Assembly: GCF_943734655.1 (NCBI RefSeq)
Contig: NC_071355.1
Location: 56,419,449 to 56,483,448, forward strand
Length of the DNA: 64,000 bases
Reading direction: 5' to 3'
From: Sabethes cyaneus
Lineage: Eukaryota; Arthropoda; Insecta; Diptera; Culicidae
Shown one piece after another: positions 34,170 to 45,127 of this stretch (the first letter of the stretch is position 1; every line of letters starts with the position of its first letter). The notes beneath the pieces were generated by a model. It was not told the origin of the DNA and made no database searches. It saw nothing but the letters and a program-made list of their open reading frames with translations. The position numbers and the translations under genes were made by a program.

Positions 34170-34545
34170 CCCATTTCATCCCCATACCTTTTGATATATT
34201 CCGTCAAAAAGGGTTTATGACTTTTCATCGACGATTACGGAGCTAGTACCGAATGGCCGAAACACCAAATGGCCGAATTTCCGGCCGTGGCCGTGGGTGG
34301 CCGGTAGTAACCCACCGTTGGAAGTGTTGGAAGTTCCCGCAGAAACCGCTTCTATTTAGGTGCATGTGTTTTTTCTAGGTTTACTGGCTAGTAGGGATTA
34401 TCCCTGAGTTGAATCCGAACGAGTGGTTGCGGGTAAGGACAGCATATACTCAATATTTGTGCAGATTGAAGACCGTGAATATTTTCGGCTGAATAAGACA
34501 TTCAGCAATTCGAGTTTCGGCCTTTTGTGATTCGACCATGTGATT
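34170..34545. repeat. Dispersed repeat with atggccgaa / ttcggcc words
   Basis: The left part has accgaatggccgaaacacc words and the right part has gagtttcggccttttgtgat. The middle (34370-34460, ctaggtttactggc to tccgaacgagtgg) matches 36650-36945 apart from an insertion there. Confidence 0.6.
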
Positions 34546-35934
34546 CACTACTGACACGAAGTCTTCAATTATTGGAACTTTTGTACAGTAGACTCTCGGA
34601 AAAGTTAATCGATTGGGGAATGGGTCGATTAACTTTTCCGAACTCTTAACTTTTCTGAGTAGTCCTAGAAGTCATTGAAAATGATAAATACAAAAGCGAA
34701 AAATACATTAGCGGATATAGGAAATACATTTTTATGCATCTGGATGTTCTAATGGAAAGAAATATGTAGCAAGATCTTTATGAAATAATACTTAGTTCGT
34801 TTCAGTAAGTTTAAAATAGTCAGTTATATTAGCTTACTTTTGTTTTACGTAGTCTGCGACTACGTTTTGATAATATTCGTGCTTATTTTTTGTTCTCTGC
34901 TATTCCTTCTTTTGCATTTGAAAATCAATCTGAGTTTGCGCTTTTCCAGTATGTGGTCGAAAATCATGAGGTAACTATGCGTCCGTATTGAACTGTTGTT
35001 GCAACTGTCAGGTACATGAGTTTAATTTAATTCAAGTTATGATGCGACTCTGTATGAAACTGTGGAAAGGCGATAATCAACCGAAAAATGAGAAATAAAG
35101 ATAGAAGGTAAACACACGCGTGTGAGCGAACGTTTGAAAGACCAATAAATTCAAACTCTCAGAAAAGTTAAGACAAAAATTAACTTTTTAGAGTGTTACC
35201 TGAGAGCTAATATTCTTAACTTTTAACTTTTCTGAGAGTCCACTGTATTTGATTGTTTGGAAATAGTTAAAAAATGAGAATTACACTTTTAATATCGCAA
35301 ACCAGTGAACACCATGTTACCCAAGGGGTCTGACAGTTAAAAAAAGGTTGATTTTTTAGCAAACCTTGAAATATATATTATGCGATATTTTCAAAATTTG
35401 CAGTGAAACAACTAACAAATGGCATGATTCTAGAAAAAAATAAGAACAGGGCTTTCAAAAAGAGTAAAAAAAATTTTGGTGGCCATCTTAGATTTGACCA
35501 CATTGGGCAAATTGGATTTTATCAGAAAATCACGATTTTCGCAATGATACCCAAATCGATTTTTGTTTTACGGTCACTATTTGAAATTCGGTTTAAGGGG
35601 CTCTTTGTGGAAATAGCGATTTTTTGATAAAACCAATATGGCGATCAAATCCAAGATAGCCGTCAAAAAAAAATTTGCTCCATTTGAAAGCCCTGTTCTT
35701 ATTCTATTCAGAACCATGCGATTTGTTAGTTGTTTCATTGCAAATTTGGAAAATATTACATGATATAGGTCTTAAGGTTTGTTAAAAGTTCACCTCTTTT
35801 AAAACTATAGAGCCTCTTGGCGTACGAGGGGTCCACTGTTTCGAGCTATTAAAAGTGTAATTCTCACTTTTTAACCATTTTCAACCAATCAAGTACAAAA
35901 GTTCCGAAATTTGAAGACCTTGTGTCAGTAGTGG
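34546..35934. repeat. Long palindrome (foldback) split by a pogo-like element
   Basis: With the 34586-35245 insertion removed, the left arm (34546-34585 plus 35248-35570) mirrors the right arm (35575-35934) almost end to end. Pairs include cactactgacac with gtgtcagtagtg, ggaacttttgta with tacaaaagttcc, gagaattacacttttaat with its complement, and aagaacagggctttcaaa with its complement. Each arm is about 360 bp. The centre is near 35573. No protein domain is visible. A transcript would fold into a very long hairpin. Confidence 0.85.
34586..35245. mobile_element. pogo-like MITE (660 bp) with preserved empty site
   Basis: The ends CAGTAGACTCTCGGAAAAGT and, complemented, CAGTGGACTCTCAGAAAAGT are flanked by TA (34584-34585 and 35246-35247). 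The CAGTRGACTCTC start is typical of pogo/Tigger-type elements of the Tc1/mariner superfamily. Additional aacttttcnga words lie inside. No transposase frame. The opposite palindrome arm keeps the uninterrupted target (cttttgtacttgattgg, complement side, near 35885-35910), which proves a TA insertion. Confidence 0.85.
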
Positions 35935-37190
35935 CCCCGTTTCAACAAGAATTACTCATTTCGGCCTTTTGTGTGTCAGCCATTCGTGATTCGGTCATTT
36001 GTGTTTCGACCATTTGCAGATAATCCTGATTTAGGGCGAGACGGTCGCATACGGCAAGGGCGACCCGCCGTCGGAAGTACCGACCACTGCGGGGGCAGCC
36101 CCCACCCCCCACCGAAATTACTTCTGTCCAGGTTGATTTGCTCTTCTAGGTCTATCGACTTTTAATAGTTTTCCCTAGCCCTCGCATCGACTCACCGAGT
36201 TGGTTCCAAATGACCGAATAAAAAATAGCCGAAATCTAAATGGCCAAGTTTCAACAATTGTTGCAGAAGGACGAAATTATATTTCGCCGTATCATGAAAT
36301 GCCGAACCCCTATTTGGCCGAAAAATGAAAAACCGAGCCCCTACATGGCAGAATCTTGTCGAAAACTATTGTCTCGTATAATATTGATAAAAATAATGTT
36401 TTTAAATGTCACATAATGAAGGTAAGAAAGCATTTTGTAAAATACAGACACCTAAGTCTCAAAACAACAAGCTCACACACTCTGCACCTTATTTTTTATT
36501 TTGGTAATTATTTGTAGCACAAACCGTAAGTATATCTAATTGATATTTCTTTCTTTTTCTTAAACGCAAACTCTTACGCTCGTTATAACCTGCGTGATCT
36601 ATTTACCGTGTCAGTAGCCAACGTTTCGCCTCACTTAGGTGCATGCATTTTCCTAGGTTTATTGGCCAGTAGAGGTTATCCCTTAGTTGAGTCCGAATGA
36701 GCTGTAGTGAGTAAGCACAGTACACACACACTTAAAAAAGCACCGAGTTCGGTAAAATTTTGCCGAAATCTTAACAGCCGACCGTTCGGCAAAATTTTTT
36801 ATGTTACCAAGCGTTACTAAAGATGTATAAACGTCTATATACACCATCGACAATTTTACCCAACGTCCGGCTATTGCGATTTCGGCAAAATGTTGCCGAA
36901 CTCGGTTCTTTTTTCTAGTGTGTAAGTCCGAACGAGGTGGCAGGGAGTAAGAAGACAGTATGTATCCATTGTTTGCGCAGGGCGTGAATATTTTCGCCCG
37001 AATTTGGCATTCGACCATTCGTGATTCCGCAATTAAATATATTATGGCATTTGTTATTTTGGCCATTCGTGATTGAGGCATTTGTGTTTCGACCATTCGT
37101 AGGTAATCCCTTCCGGACGTTCATTCCCTATCGTCCATTATCCCTATAGTCCAGTATACCTAACGTCCATTGCGCCCAAAGAAGTACACT
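35935..37190. repeat. Dispersed repeat family, two joined copies
   Basis: 35940-36015 has tttcggccttttgtg and gtttcgaccatttgcag words. 36190-36420 has the complementary atggccgaa words and the cgaacccctatttggccg block shared with 7380-7520. 36640-37110 matches 34360-34545. 37116-37180 ends in a short run of the CGTCCATTATGCC minisatellite seen at 8566-8712. These look like repeated halves of one element type with inverted word content. Confidence 0.6.
36723..36922. mobile_element. Tc1/mariner-like MITE with ~44-bp TIRs (200 bp)
   Basis: The left end continues cacttaaaaaagcaccgagt, then tcggtaaaattttgccgaaa. The complemented right end reads cacactagaaaaaagaaccg, then agttcggcaacattttgccg. It is flanked by TA (36721-36722 and 36923-36924). 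It interrupts a dispersed repeat whose uninterrupted copy lies at 34360-34480, which confirms the insertion. Confidence 0.75.
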
Positions 37191-37199
37191 CATTCCTGT

Positions 37200-40100
37200 A
37201 ATGTCATTCTATCTGTGTTTTATTTTGAATTAAAATTCTATGTTTGTTTACATCGAAGGTTAGTTGCCTTATTTTTATTTGTGTGGGCAGCAGCAAGAAA
37301 GGAAATAGAAAAAGCAATTTGGGGCCATAGTTAAGTGTGCTAGGACGATCTTGTCGGTAAGCAATTATTTAACTATAATCATATGACGAAGTTTTACTCC
37401 ATTCAAAAATATTCAGCTAATTGAATTGTAAAACAATAACCGATCCACTATGATGGAATTAAATCTTACGTAATTTGATGTTTCGAAGTCTAAAAGTAGA
37501 CCCATAGCCTTACGGCGGCGTACAGGTTTGTTATGTCAATTAGCGAAACTCAAATGCGCATCCCTTGCTAGCTGAAGCATGAGATTTGATTTGTTTCGTA
37601 CCTATTCGAGTCAACATTGATTCAACCAAGCAGTGAAAAAGTTTCCAAGAACATTTTCTTAGGAGCACGCAGTCTTTCATCGAAAGTCTTGAAAAACTTT
37701 CCACATCCTTCTTCATCAACTCGTCATAACCGTATCAAAATCCTTAACAACGGTTCAGTCTAAAGTTCTATAATGACGATCCTTCAAGCCAAAGCAGATG
37801 CATTTCCACTCCAATAAGCAACCACTTGTTTGTACTTTTCTCTGAATAATATAAAGGATATGAGAAGTAATAATAAATAAAACTTTCCCATCTGGATTTC
37901 CACCGTCTTACATACTGGCGCAGCCGATTGGTGTTGCTTCTTGGAATAAATGACACATATGAAGAGACCCAAACATCCGACGCTGTCTGTCCCGAGTGAT
38001 GACAGCAATTATAACATTTGAACCTGTACGGTAAATTATTTCCCAACGGCACCAGATGCAACGCCTTAGTTGACTTCAGAAACGAAGTTCAAAAACGAAC
38101 TCAAACCTTGTGGTTTAGGTCACTATTGAGTTCAATCTCGTTACAACTTTTCAAACAATTCTCCAACGGAATAGTTGCCGCAGCCGCCTCGGCGAGTAAA
38201 TGGGGAAAAACCACCCACTGCCTATCTTGCATCACTTCCATTAACAGCGGAATGAGAAGATTTCCGTCTCACTTGAAGTTTTCATCAACCATTGGTCGTC
38301 GGCGTGTGGGATCCGGTCGCCGTACAAACATACCTCCCTCCGCCTCCTCACCTCGTGTTTGGATCTCTTTTCGCTTGACATGTAGTCTAGATGGGTATAT
38401 CCGGTGCTTTTCAGTTATCTGCTCCGATTCGCAGTATCTGGGCGCTCTCTCGCTCCGTCTGGTACATGTCGGCTCAAGATAAATATTTCCCGCACTGAAT
38501 GCAACAGAGTGGTAACGAACAAATTGAAAAACTGTAACCCAACTTATCCGTTCCTCGGCAAAAACTTTATCCAGGCTGCTGTCGCTGGGTTGCTGTTTTT
38601 CCTATTTCTGGTATTTTTTTCGGTTCAAATTTTTCCATGAGTTTGCTGTCTTATCTGTCTGCAACGAGGAAGGCACACCATTAAGATACCTTGCCGTCTT
38701 TTTGTGCCGATATACTGACAGATATGGGCTGTCATTGGAGAACATTACACACAAGTCGTCTAGATGATTAGAACTGAAAGCGATGTATGCGATGCAATCT
38801 AGCAGAAAAAATCAAGCTGATGATGAATACAGAATTATTCAGTGATCTTTCCGTAGAAGTGAAAGCAGGTGATTGTTTAGAGTTTCTAATAAGAAAAGAA
38901 AATTATCATTTATTGTGATTCATTGATTTCGGTTCAACAGTTTGTGCCAATTCTGGATGTAGAATATAGAATTACTTTAAATTTACATGCGTATAAGTAA
39001 CTGAATGTTAATAAAAACACTTCTATTATTTCGAAAACGAGTTGAGTACATATACCTAACGGCAAAAGTTATCAGTCGCCGCGAAATGTGGTCGGTCGGT
39101 ATAAAATTTGCATTTGTCTGTAAATCATTTAAATCCAGCAGATTAACGATACTCAATCATGGAGATCATTTCTTTGGTAATTATATAAACGGAAAATCAC
39201 TATTAATTAAGCAGATATGAGATAGGCCGTGCGTACGGTCCGAGCTCGATTTCAATTAATAGCCATTTTAATTAATACTATGGACTGTGAAAACAATTTC
39301 CAATCGCTTCGAAGCATGCAGCCCATAACTTATACATTTGCTGAAAATTCCCTGTGGAAGTTTTCCTCCGTTTTCCCCCTTTCGCCGTCCGTGGTATCAC
39401 CCACTAACAGGACCCAAGGGCACGGCCGGCTGGCCGGGGAGACTGTTGCTTGCCGACTCATCGCACTAATGCATTGCGTACAAACAGCATCGTTACGAAA
39501 TTTAATTATGTTGTTCCTGGAAAATATTTACAGACAAGACGACGACGACGACAAAGACGCCGACGACGCACGGTTGGCGCAGACATTCGCCACGGGCGGA
39601 CGAAGATGTGCGGCCACCAGTATGCCAATGTTCCGCTCCATTTACTTTATTAAATTTTATAGAACTTGCTTGAGAGTAGCGCCGCTTTATTCGATTTCTG
39701 CCGACCGACCTGTGGACATACGCAGCAGCATTGCTGGTTCAAACTGATTCTCAGCCTCCACCGTGCTTGTAAGGTTCCGTCGCGAGTCGAGTCGAGATAC
39801 AGTCTGTTGCTCGGCTTTTGACTGGTGGTGATGAATGGGCTTCGGTTTGGATCACATTCTTCACAATCTTTCAACCGAATAGAAGTCGTTGTCATTTTTT
39901 GGTTATTTGGCAAGAGCACTTTTCCGCCCGACGACGCGACGTTACTCGGCTTCGGTTTCTTTGGTGCCTAGTCACAAAGGCGGTTGAGCGATGTGGCGTG
40001 GGGACTATTTTTGGAGGGTTAATACCATAATTGTTAATTTAAGTAAGTTTGTTTACGTTTCAAAAGTTGTAGAGTCGTTTATTAAATTTGCTTCTTTTTA

Positions 40101-40320
40101 ACGATGCTCCAAAAAATGGCCTTCTGGGTTGAATCACTTATTTATGTGGATGCCGGTCTAAAACAGATTAAGCCATAGTTAATTATAATCCACAAAAATG
40201 TAACTCCCATTGATTTTTACGCTAATTTTGACTTTGATTTTAGAGTGACCCTACCACGAATGCGACCAAAAATTTATAAACCTAAGCATTCCCGTGACTT
40301 GTGTAATGGTAAGCTCTTTG
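37200..40320. other. No gene recognised
   Basis: The frames at 38018-38482 (154 codons) and 39229-39747 (172 codons, with an Asp-rich stretch from a gacgac run at 39537-39566) have no domain and no protein-like neighbours. The sequence is unique-looking and moderately GC-rich in 38150-38480 and 39360-39980, so it could be intronic or regulatory DNA of a host gene lying outside the window. Confidence 0.4.
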
Positions 40321-40328
40321 AACTTTTA

Positions 40329-41139
40329 ACGGGTGGCAACTAAAATTTTGGAATTTTTTCGCGGCCCTTATGCTCCACAGCAAATGAGCTCAGAGAGAAA
40401 TGAGAGTAGGTATGTGTTAGCTCTTTCTCTCCTCTTTTTATTAATATTTTTTGTTTTGTTTAAGCTTGCCCAGTTTGCGGTTTCGACTATTTACCATATC
40501 CTAAGATGCCTAACAACTATTCGCAAGCAAGGTAGTGAAAGACCAGCCAAAATTATGGACGCAGAAGGACATCGTTCTCTTGCTCGTTTCTTCAACAACA
40601 AGCCCTCTGGTTTGGCTATTTATTTAAGATGTGCCCAGACGAATGTTTGAAGAAAATTTTGATCCCGTTTGTACAAAAACATCATGCAGATGGACAATAC
40701 GTGTTTTGACCGGATAGAGCATCATCGCATTACGCCAAAAAAACACAATCGTTCCTGAATATCCATTCCATCCCATTTGTACCCAAAGTCCACGACCCGA
40801 AAAATCTGTTTCAGTGCGCCCAATCGAAGATTTCTTCGGGTTTTTGAGTTCCTTGGTGTACAAAAATAACTGGAGAACAACGAATTTCAAACAGTTGGTT
40901 GGTACAATCAAGAGATGCATTCGCAAAGTTGACATGACGGCCGTACAACGCTCCTGTTTCGATGTCAAACGAAAGCTTCGCCGAACAGCCGATTACGAAC
41001 CGTTTTCAAATGTAAACTAATTTTTTTTTCAACAATGGATAATGTATCTTTAATTTCGGTAAATCAGATCTTCTTCATGTATCTTTGTCTTTTTTTGACA
41101 GCTTGAGAAAAAAATTCCAAAATTTTAGTAGACACCCGT
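40329..41139 (+). mobile_element. Tc1/mariner-type element, deleted (811 bp)
   Basis: The ends ACGGGTGGCAACTAAAATTT and, complemented, ACGGGTGTCTACTAAAATTT continue into TGGAATTTTTT and are flanked by TA (40327-40328 and 41140-41141). The plus-strand frame 40333-40650 contains an N-terminal helix-turn-helix remnant (FAVSTIYHILRC, then IRKQGSERPAK). The frame 40814-41020 has the C-terminal block RPIEDFFGFLSSLVYKNNW, in which RPIED carries the third acidic catalytic residue, followed by IKRCIRKVDM. The middle of the catalytic domain, with the first two Asp blocks, is deleted or unreadable. It is inactive. The TIRs are long and well matched, so it may still be moved by a related transposase. Confidence 0.8.
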
Positions 41140-41288
41140 TATGTTCTATTTTCTCAAAACTAAACAACGTAGTAGATTATTTATCTAAAGTGGAACTATA
41201 TCGGGTATATTTTCTCGACTGTGAAATTCACTATTTTATTTTTATCGGCTGTCAGTCTTAATAAATCAGAACAGATTTTGTACTTTCT

Positions 41289-41325
41289 CCGACGTTTCGA
41301 CTATATTTTGTAGTCTTTATAGAAC
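41289..41325 (-). other. Hairpin followed by GAAACGTCGG, locus 3
   Basis: The minus strand reads stem GACTA, loop CAAAATA, stem TAGTC, then GAAACGTCGG. The stem keeps pairing although two of its five pairs differ from loci 1 and 2. The 5' CTGAAGA-like box is lost (CTATAAA). Confidence 0.45.
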
Positions 41326-41329
41326 TATA

Positions 41330-42134
41330 TCTTCTGAGAAGGTAAGGGTGCAAAGTCAAAATCGAAAAAGTAAAAAAGTGGTCTGACTTTAAACGGTCGT
41401 AACTCTTTTATTTATTAACGAATTAATAAGGTTTTTAAAACTATCGATCAGAAATTTTTCTGAGAGTTTACTCGCGTGGATCACATTTTGGTTAACAAAT
41501 AGTGAAAGATAATAAGGTCATTACAAATACTTTATAAAGTTTTAAAGGCGTCCAAGCCGTATCTGGGATACATCTGGGATAATCAGAAAAAAATTTTTTT
41601 ACTCAAAGGATCTTTTTGCATTATTAGAGTGGTAATGATTCCGCACATTAGGGTGATTCAAAAAAAAAGTTTCAAATGCGTACAAAAAATACGATGTCTT
41701 TAAAAAAGTTGCAGTACATATTGAAATAAGTAACTTTGTTGAATACAGTAACTATCAATCTCTTATGGTTGTCGAAATATAATGATCTGTTTGTGAAAAG
41801 CACCCTAAAAACTATTTGTGTCAATAATCAATAACTTTTAAGGATACAATCAGATATAGACAACTGATACTTGCTTTTACAGGTACAGGTGTGTGAGTTG
41901 TTTGATCTGGCACCATTCGTCGCCTTGAGAAATAATTGAGCTCAAAGAATTACTATTTTTCATCGAAAAAGCTCGATATCTCGGAAAATTTAAAAAAGCG
42001 TATAACGCTGTTCCAATAAAACGTGAATTTTAGTTAGATAAATAACTTTCAAGAACACTATGAATACATAAAAATTAACCAGAATAATTTATAGAGAAAA
42101 AACTTTTTTAAGAGTTTGCCACAAATAACGCTTC
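41330..42134. other. AT-rich target region of the LINE; no gene
   Basis: No ORF or TIR could be supported. Its last 14 bases (42121-42134) are the left copy of the LINE target-site duplication, and the sequence resumes at 43888. Confidence 0.5.
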
Positions 42135-43887
42135 CTCGGAGTATCTACAAACGACAACAGCGTACCGGCTCCCGATCTCGAAGAGATTCGACGAGAAATC
42201 GGTCTGCTGAAGAATAATAGAGCCGCCGGGAAGGATCGACTCCCGGCAGAACTTTTCAAAAATGGTCAAGAACCGCTAGTAACGGCACTTCACTGGCTAA
42301 TTTCAAGGATTTGGGAAGAAGAGAAACTACCGGAGGAGTGGATGGAAGGCGTAGTCTGTCCCATCTACAAAAGGGGCGACCGGCTAGACTGCTGTAACTA
42401 CCGCGGCATTACGCTGGTCAACGCCGCCTACAAGGTGCTCTCCCAAATTTTGTTGCGTCGTCTATTCCCAATAGCAAGAGAATTCGTAGGGCAGTATCAG
42501 GCGGGCTTTATGGGGGCCCGTGCTACTACGGATCAAATTTTTACTCTCCGACAAATCCTTCAGAAATGTCGAGAGTACAACGTGCCCACGCATCATATTT
42601 TCGTGGATTTCAGAGCAGCATACGATACCGTTGAACGCGAACAGCTATGGCAGATAATGCACGAGTACGGTTTTACGGACAAACTGACGCGGCTGATCAA
42701 TGCTACTCTGGAACGAGTGATGTACTACGTGCGCGTTTCGGGGACACTCTCAAGCCCTTTCGAATCGCGCAGAGGGTCACGGCAAGGGGATGGACTGTCC
42801 TGTATGTTATTCAATATCGCTATTGAAGGTGTGATCCGGCGAGCGGGCTGTCGTATCCGAATCCAAAACACATCCTTGGTTCTCGAAAATAGCATTCAGA
42901 ATGACTTCGCTCGTTATTCTCGCGTTCCTCGACCTTACGGGCTATGATTATTCTTCATTTGATCATAAACATTTGCTTACATTCAACCATGTCATTGCTA
43001 TTCACTACACGGGCATTGAAACGAGGGGAACGATCTTCAGTAAGAATAGCCAACTCCTAGCCTTTGCAGACGACCTCAACGTCATTACTAGGAACCGTGG
43101 GACGGCGGAGGTAATCTACGCCAGACTAAAAACGGAGGCTAGGAGGATAGGGTTGCAAATTAATGCGTTGAAAACCAAATATATGGTAGGAAGATGCTCC
43201 CGAGATAGTAACGTTTGCCTCCCACGGACAGTGACTTTTGACGGCGATGAACTGGAAGTGGTTGATGAGTTCGTATATTTGGGATCTCTGGTCACCGCCG
43301 ACAATAATACGAGTAAGGAGATCCAACGACGCATTCAAGCTGGAAATCGAGCCTACTTTTCCCTTCGCAAGACGTTTCGATCAAGGAGCATACGCCGCCG
43401 CACAAAGCTAACGATGTACAAAACGCTAATCAGACCGGTAGTCCTCTACGGACTTGAGACAGTAACTTTACTTACGGAAGACATACGTGCACTTGCCGTT
43501 TTCGAACGAAAGGTGTTGTGGACTATTTTTGGCAGAGTACGGACGGAAAGCGGAGAGTGGCGGAGACGTATGAATCACGAGCTACAGGCACTGCTTGGAA
43601 AGATTCCCATCGTACACCTGGCGAAAGTTGGGAGACTACGGTGGGCCGGCCACGTCGCAAGGATGCCGGACGACTGTGTAGTGAAATCCGTTCTCTTCAA
43701 GAACCCCACCGGCACCAGAAATAGAGGGGCTCAACGTGCTAGATGGCTCGACCAGGTTGAAGCCGACTTGCGTGTGTCGAGACGCGCAACGAATTGGCGA
43801 CGAGTAGCCCAGGACCGAGTACAATGGAGAGGAATTCTTGATACGGCAAGAGCCACCCCGGCTCTCGGCTGAATAAGTAAGTAAGTA
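42135..43887 (+). mobile_element. 5'-truncated LINE with near-intact RT (RTE-like)
   Basis: It is flanked by a perfect 14-bp duplication, ACAAATAACGCTTC at 42121-42134 and 43888-43901. It starts inside the linker (NDNSVPAPDLEEIRREIG), without endonuclease. The reading is open from about 42135 to 42947. Its RT blocks are GKDRLPAELF, EGVVCPIYKRGDRLDC, LVNAAYKVLSQILL, QAGFMGARATTDQIFTLRQI, motif A FVDFRAAYDTV and motif B SRQGDGLSC. After a 166-bp insertion the frame resumes to 43872: TRGTIFSKNSQL, catalytic LLAFADDLNVI, EIQRRIQAGNRAYFSLRK, LIRPVVLYGLET, GRLRWAGHVARMPDDC and ARWLDQVEADLR. It ends in TGA and a short (TAAG)n tail, as in RTE-type elements. A young insertion that cannot move alone. 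The clade is inferred from the WAGHVARM C-terminus and the tail. Confidence 0.92.
42849..43014. mobile_element. 166-bp insertion interrupting the RT palm
   Basis: CGGGC at 42844-42848 is repeated at 43010-43014. The intervening sequence has no counterpart in the family copy at the window start, which runs straight from gagcgggc to the following LINE codons. Its length is 1 modulo 3, so it shifts the frame and introduces a stop at 42945-42947, just before the catalytic FADD block. The insert has no clear TIR, A-tail or pol III box, and its class is unknown. Confidence 0.75.
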
Positions 43888-43901
43888 ACAAATAACGCTT
43901 C

Positions 43902-44148
43902 ATAGCTAATTTCTATGAAGAGATACATCTATAATATCTTTGACAAGATTGTTTGTATTGATATTTACTACATCTTTGCTGAATACATCAAACCTGTATC
44001 TGGATGTCACCTTTAAAGGGGCTAAACACATGAAGATTCCTGTCAAACGAAGAGCTTTTTATACCAAGAAATATTGGCAAAGACACTATACGCGAAAAAT
44101 CTCGCGTTTCAGCGTAATCTCACGCGATCACGTATTTCGCTGTTTGCA
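43902..44148. other. Right side of the LINE target; no gene
   Basis: AT-rich sequence continuing the target region. A 75-codon frame at 43940-44167 has no recognised domain. Confidence 0.4.
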
Positions 44149-44149
44149 C

Positions 44150-45127
44150 CACTGTGCAGTGGTTTGATTGCTCTGGAATCGTGAACTTTTTTCATAACTC
44201 TTTTCATAGTGTGTTTTTTAATGTGGCGTCTTCGAAAGAATTTCTGTAGAGCAAAGCTTTGGGTATAACCGTCTTTAAGACATTACCCTTCTTTAACGGC
44301 AGGCTTCGCAGCCGGTTATTAGAGTACAGGACAATTACAGGGCTAGTGTAAGGATCCTATTAGACTCTAGCAGTACCATACAGCCGAGATTAGTACATAC
44401 GATGACTGGCTTGTTAGATTAGCATCGTACCTTGCTGTTAACAGGGCTATGGGATATATTAAACATTATGATATGTATGTCTCTAAAAGACTGAGTAACA
44501 CTTTTTGGAAATGCAAATTAAATTATGAAAATACTTAAAGAGACTAATGACTTAGTATGTTTTAAGATCAGTTTTGAATGTACTTTCACTTTAATTATAT
44601 CTCGGTCGCAAGTTTTTTCAACTTTTTATTGTATAGCAGTACGAAATATGACTAATTTTTATCTAAATCGTTCATTAACTCGCTCTGTATAGAAGATACG
44701 TGTTCACTTTCGTCTGCAAAAGTGCGTGATTTTAATAGATGCAAATGTTTGCAGAACATTATTTTTCCCTAAATCACATAGTTTTGAAGCGTACAGTGAA
44801 AACTCCGATTTTTGGGGGTCCGTCATGAAAGACGCCTAATATCTCAAAAACTGTGATACTTAGAGGAATAATGCTTTCAGCAAAAAGCTTCATAATAAGA
44901 TTATCTAAAACTTTCTAGAACATACTATAGCTCTATATTATCAAATTAGAAAGTTAAATTTTGCAGTGCCACCTGTGTTTTAGTTCCGAAATAATACTAA
45001 CCACAAGTTGTTGCGTCTATTGATATACAGAAATTCTTCCTAAGACGCCATATTGAAAAATACACTATGAAAAGAGTTATTAAAAAAGTTCACGATTCCG
45101 AGCAACCAAACCACTGTGCACTGTGCA
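44150..45127. mobile_element. Foldback/TIR element with ~110-bp arms
   Basis: The left arm (cagtggtttgattgctc, ggaatcgtgaactttttt, ataactcttttcatagtg, ggcgtctt, agaatttctgta) is mirrored by 45020-45127 with about 85-90% identity by eye. Between the arms lie about 750 bp of AT-rich, non-coding sequence. The outer ends are fuzzy because gtgcac/cactgtg words are repeated there, so the duplication could not be fixed. Confidence 0.65.
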
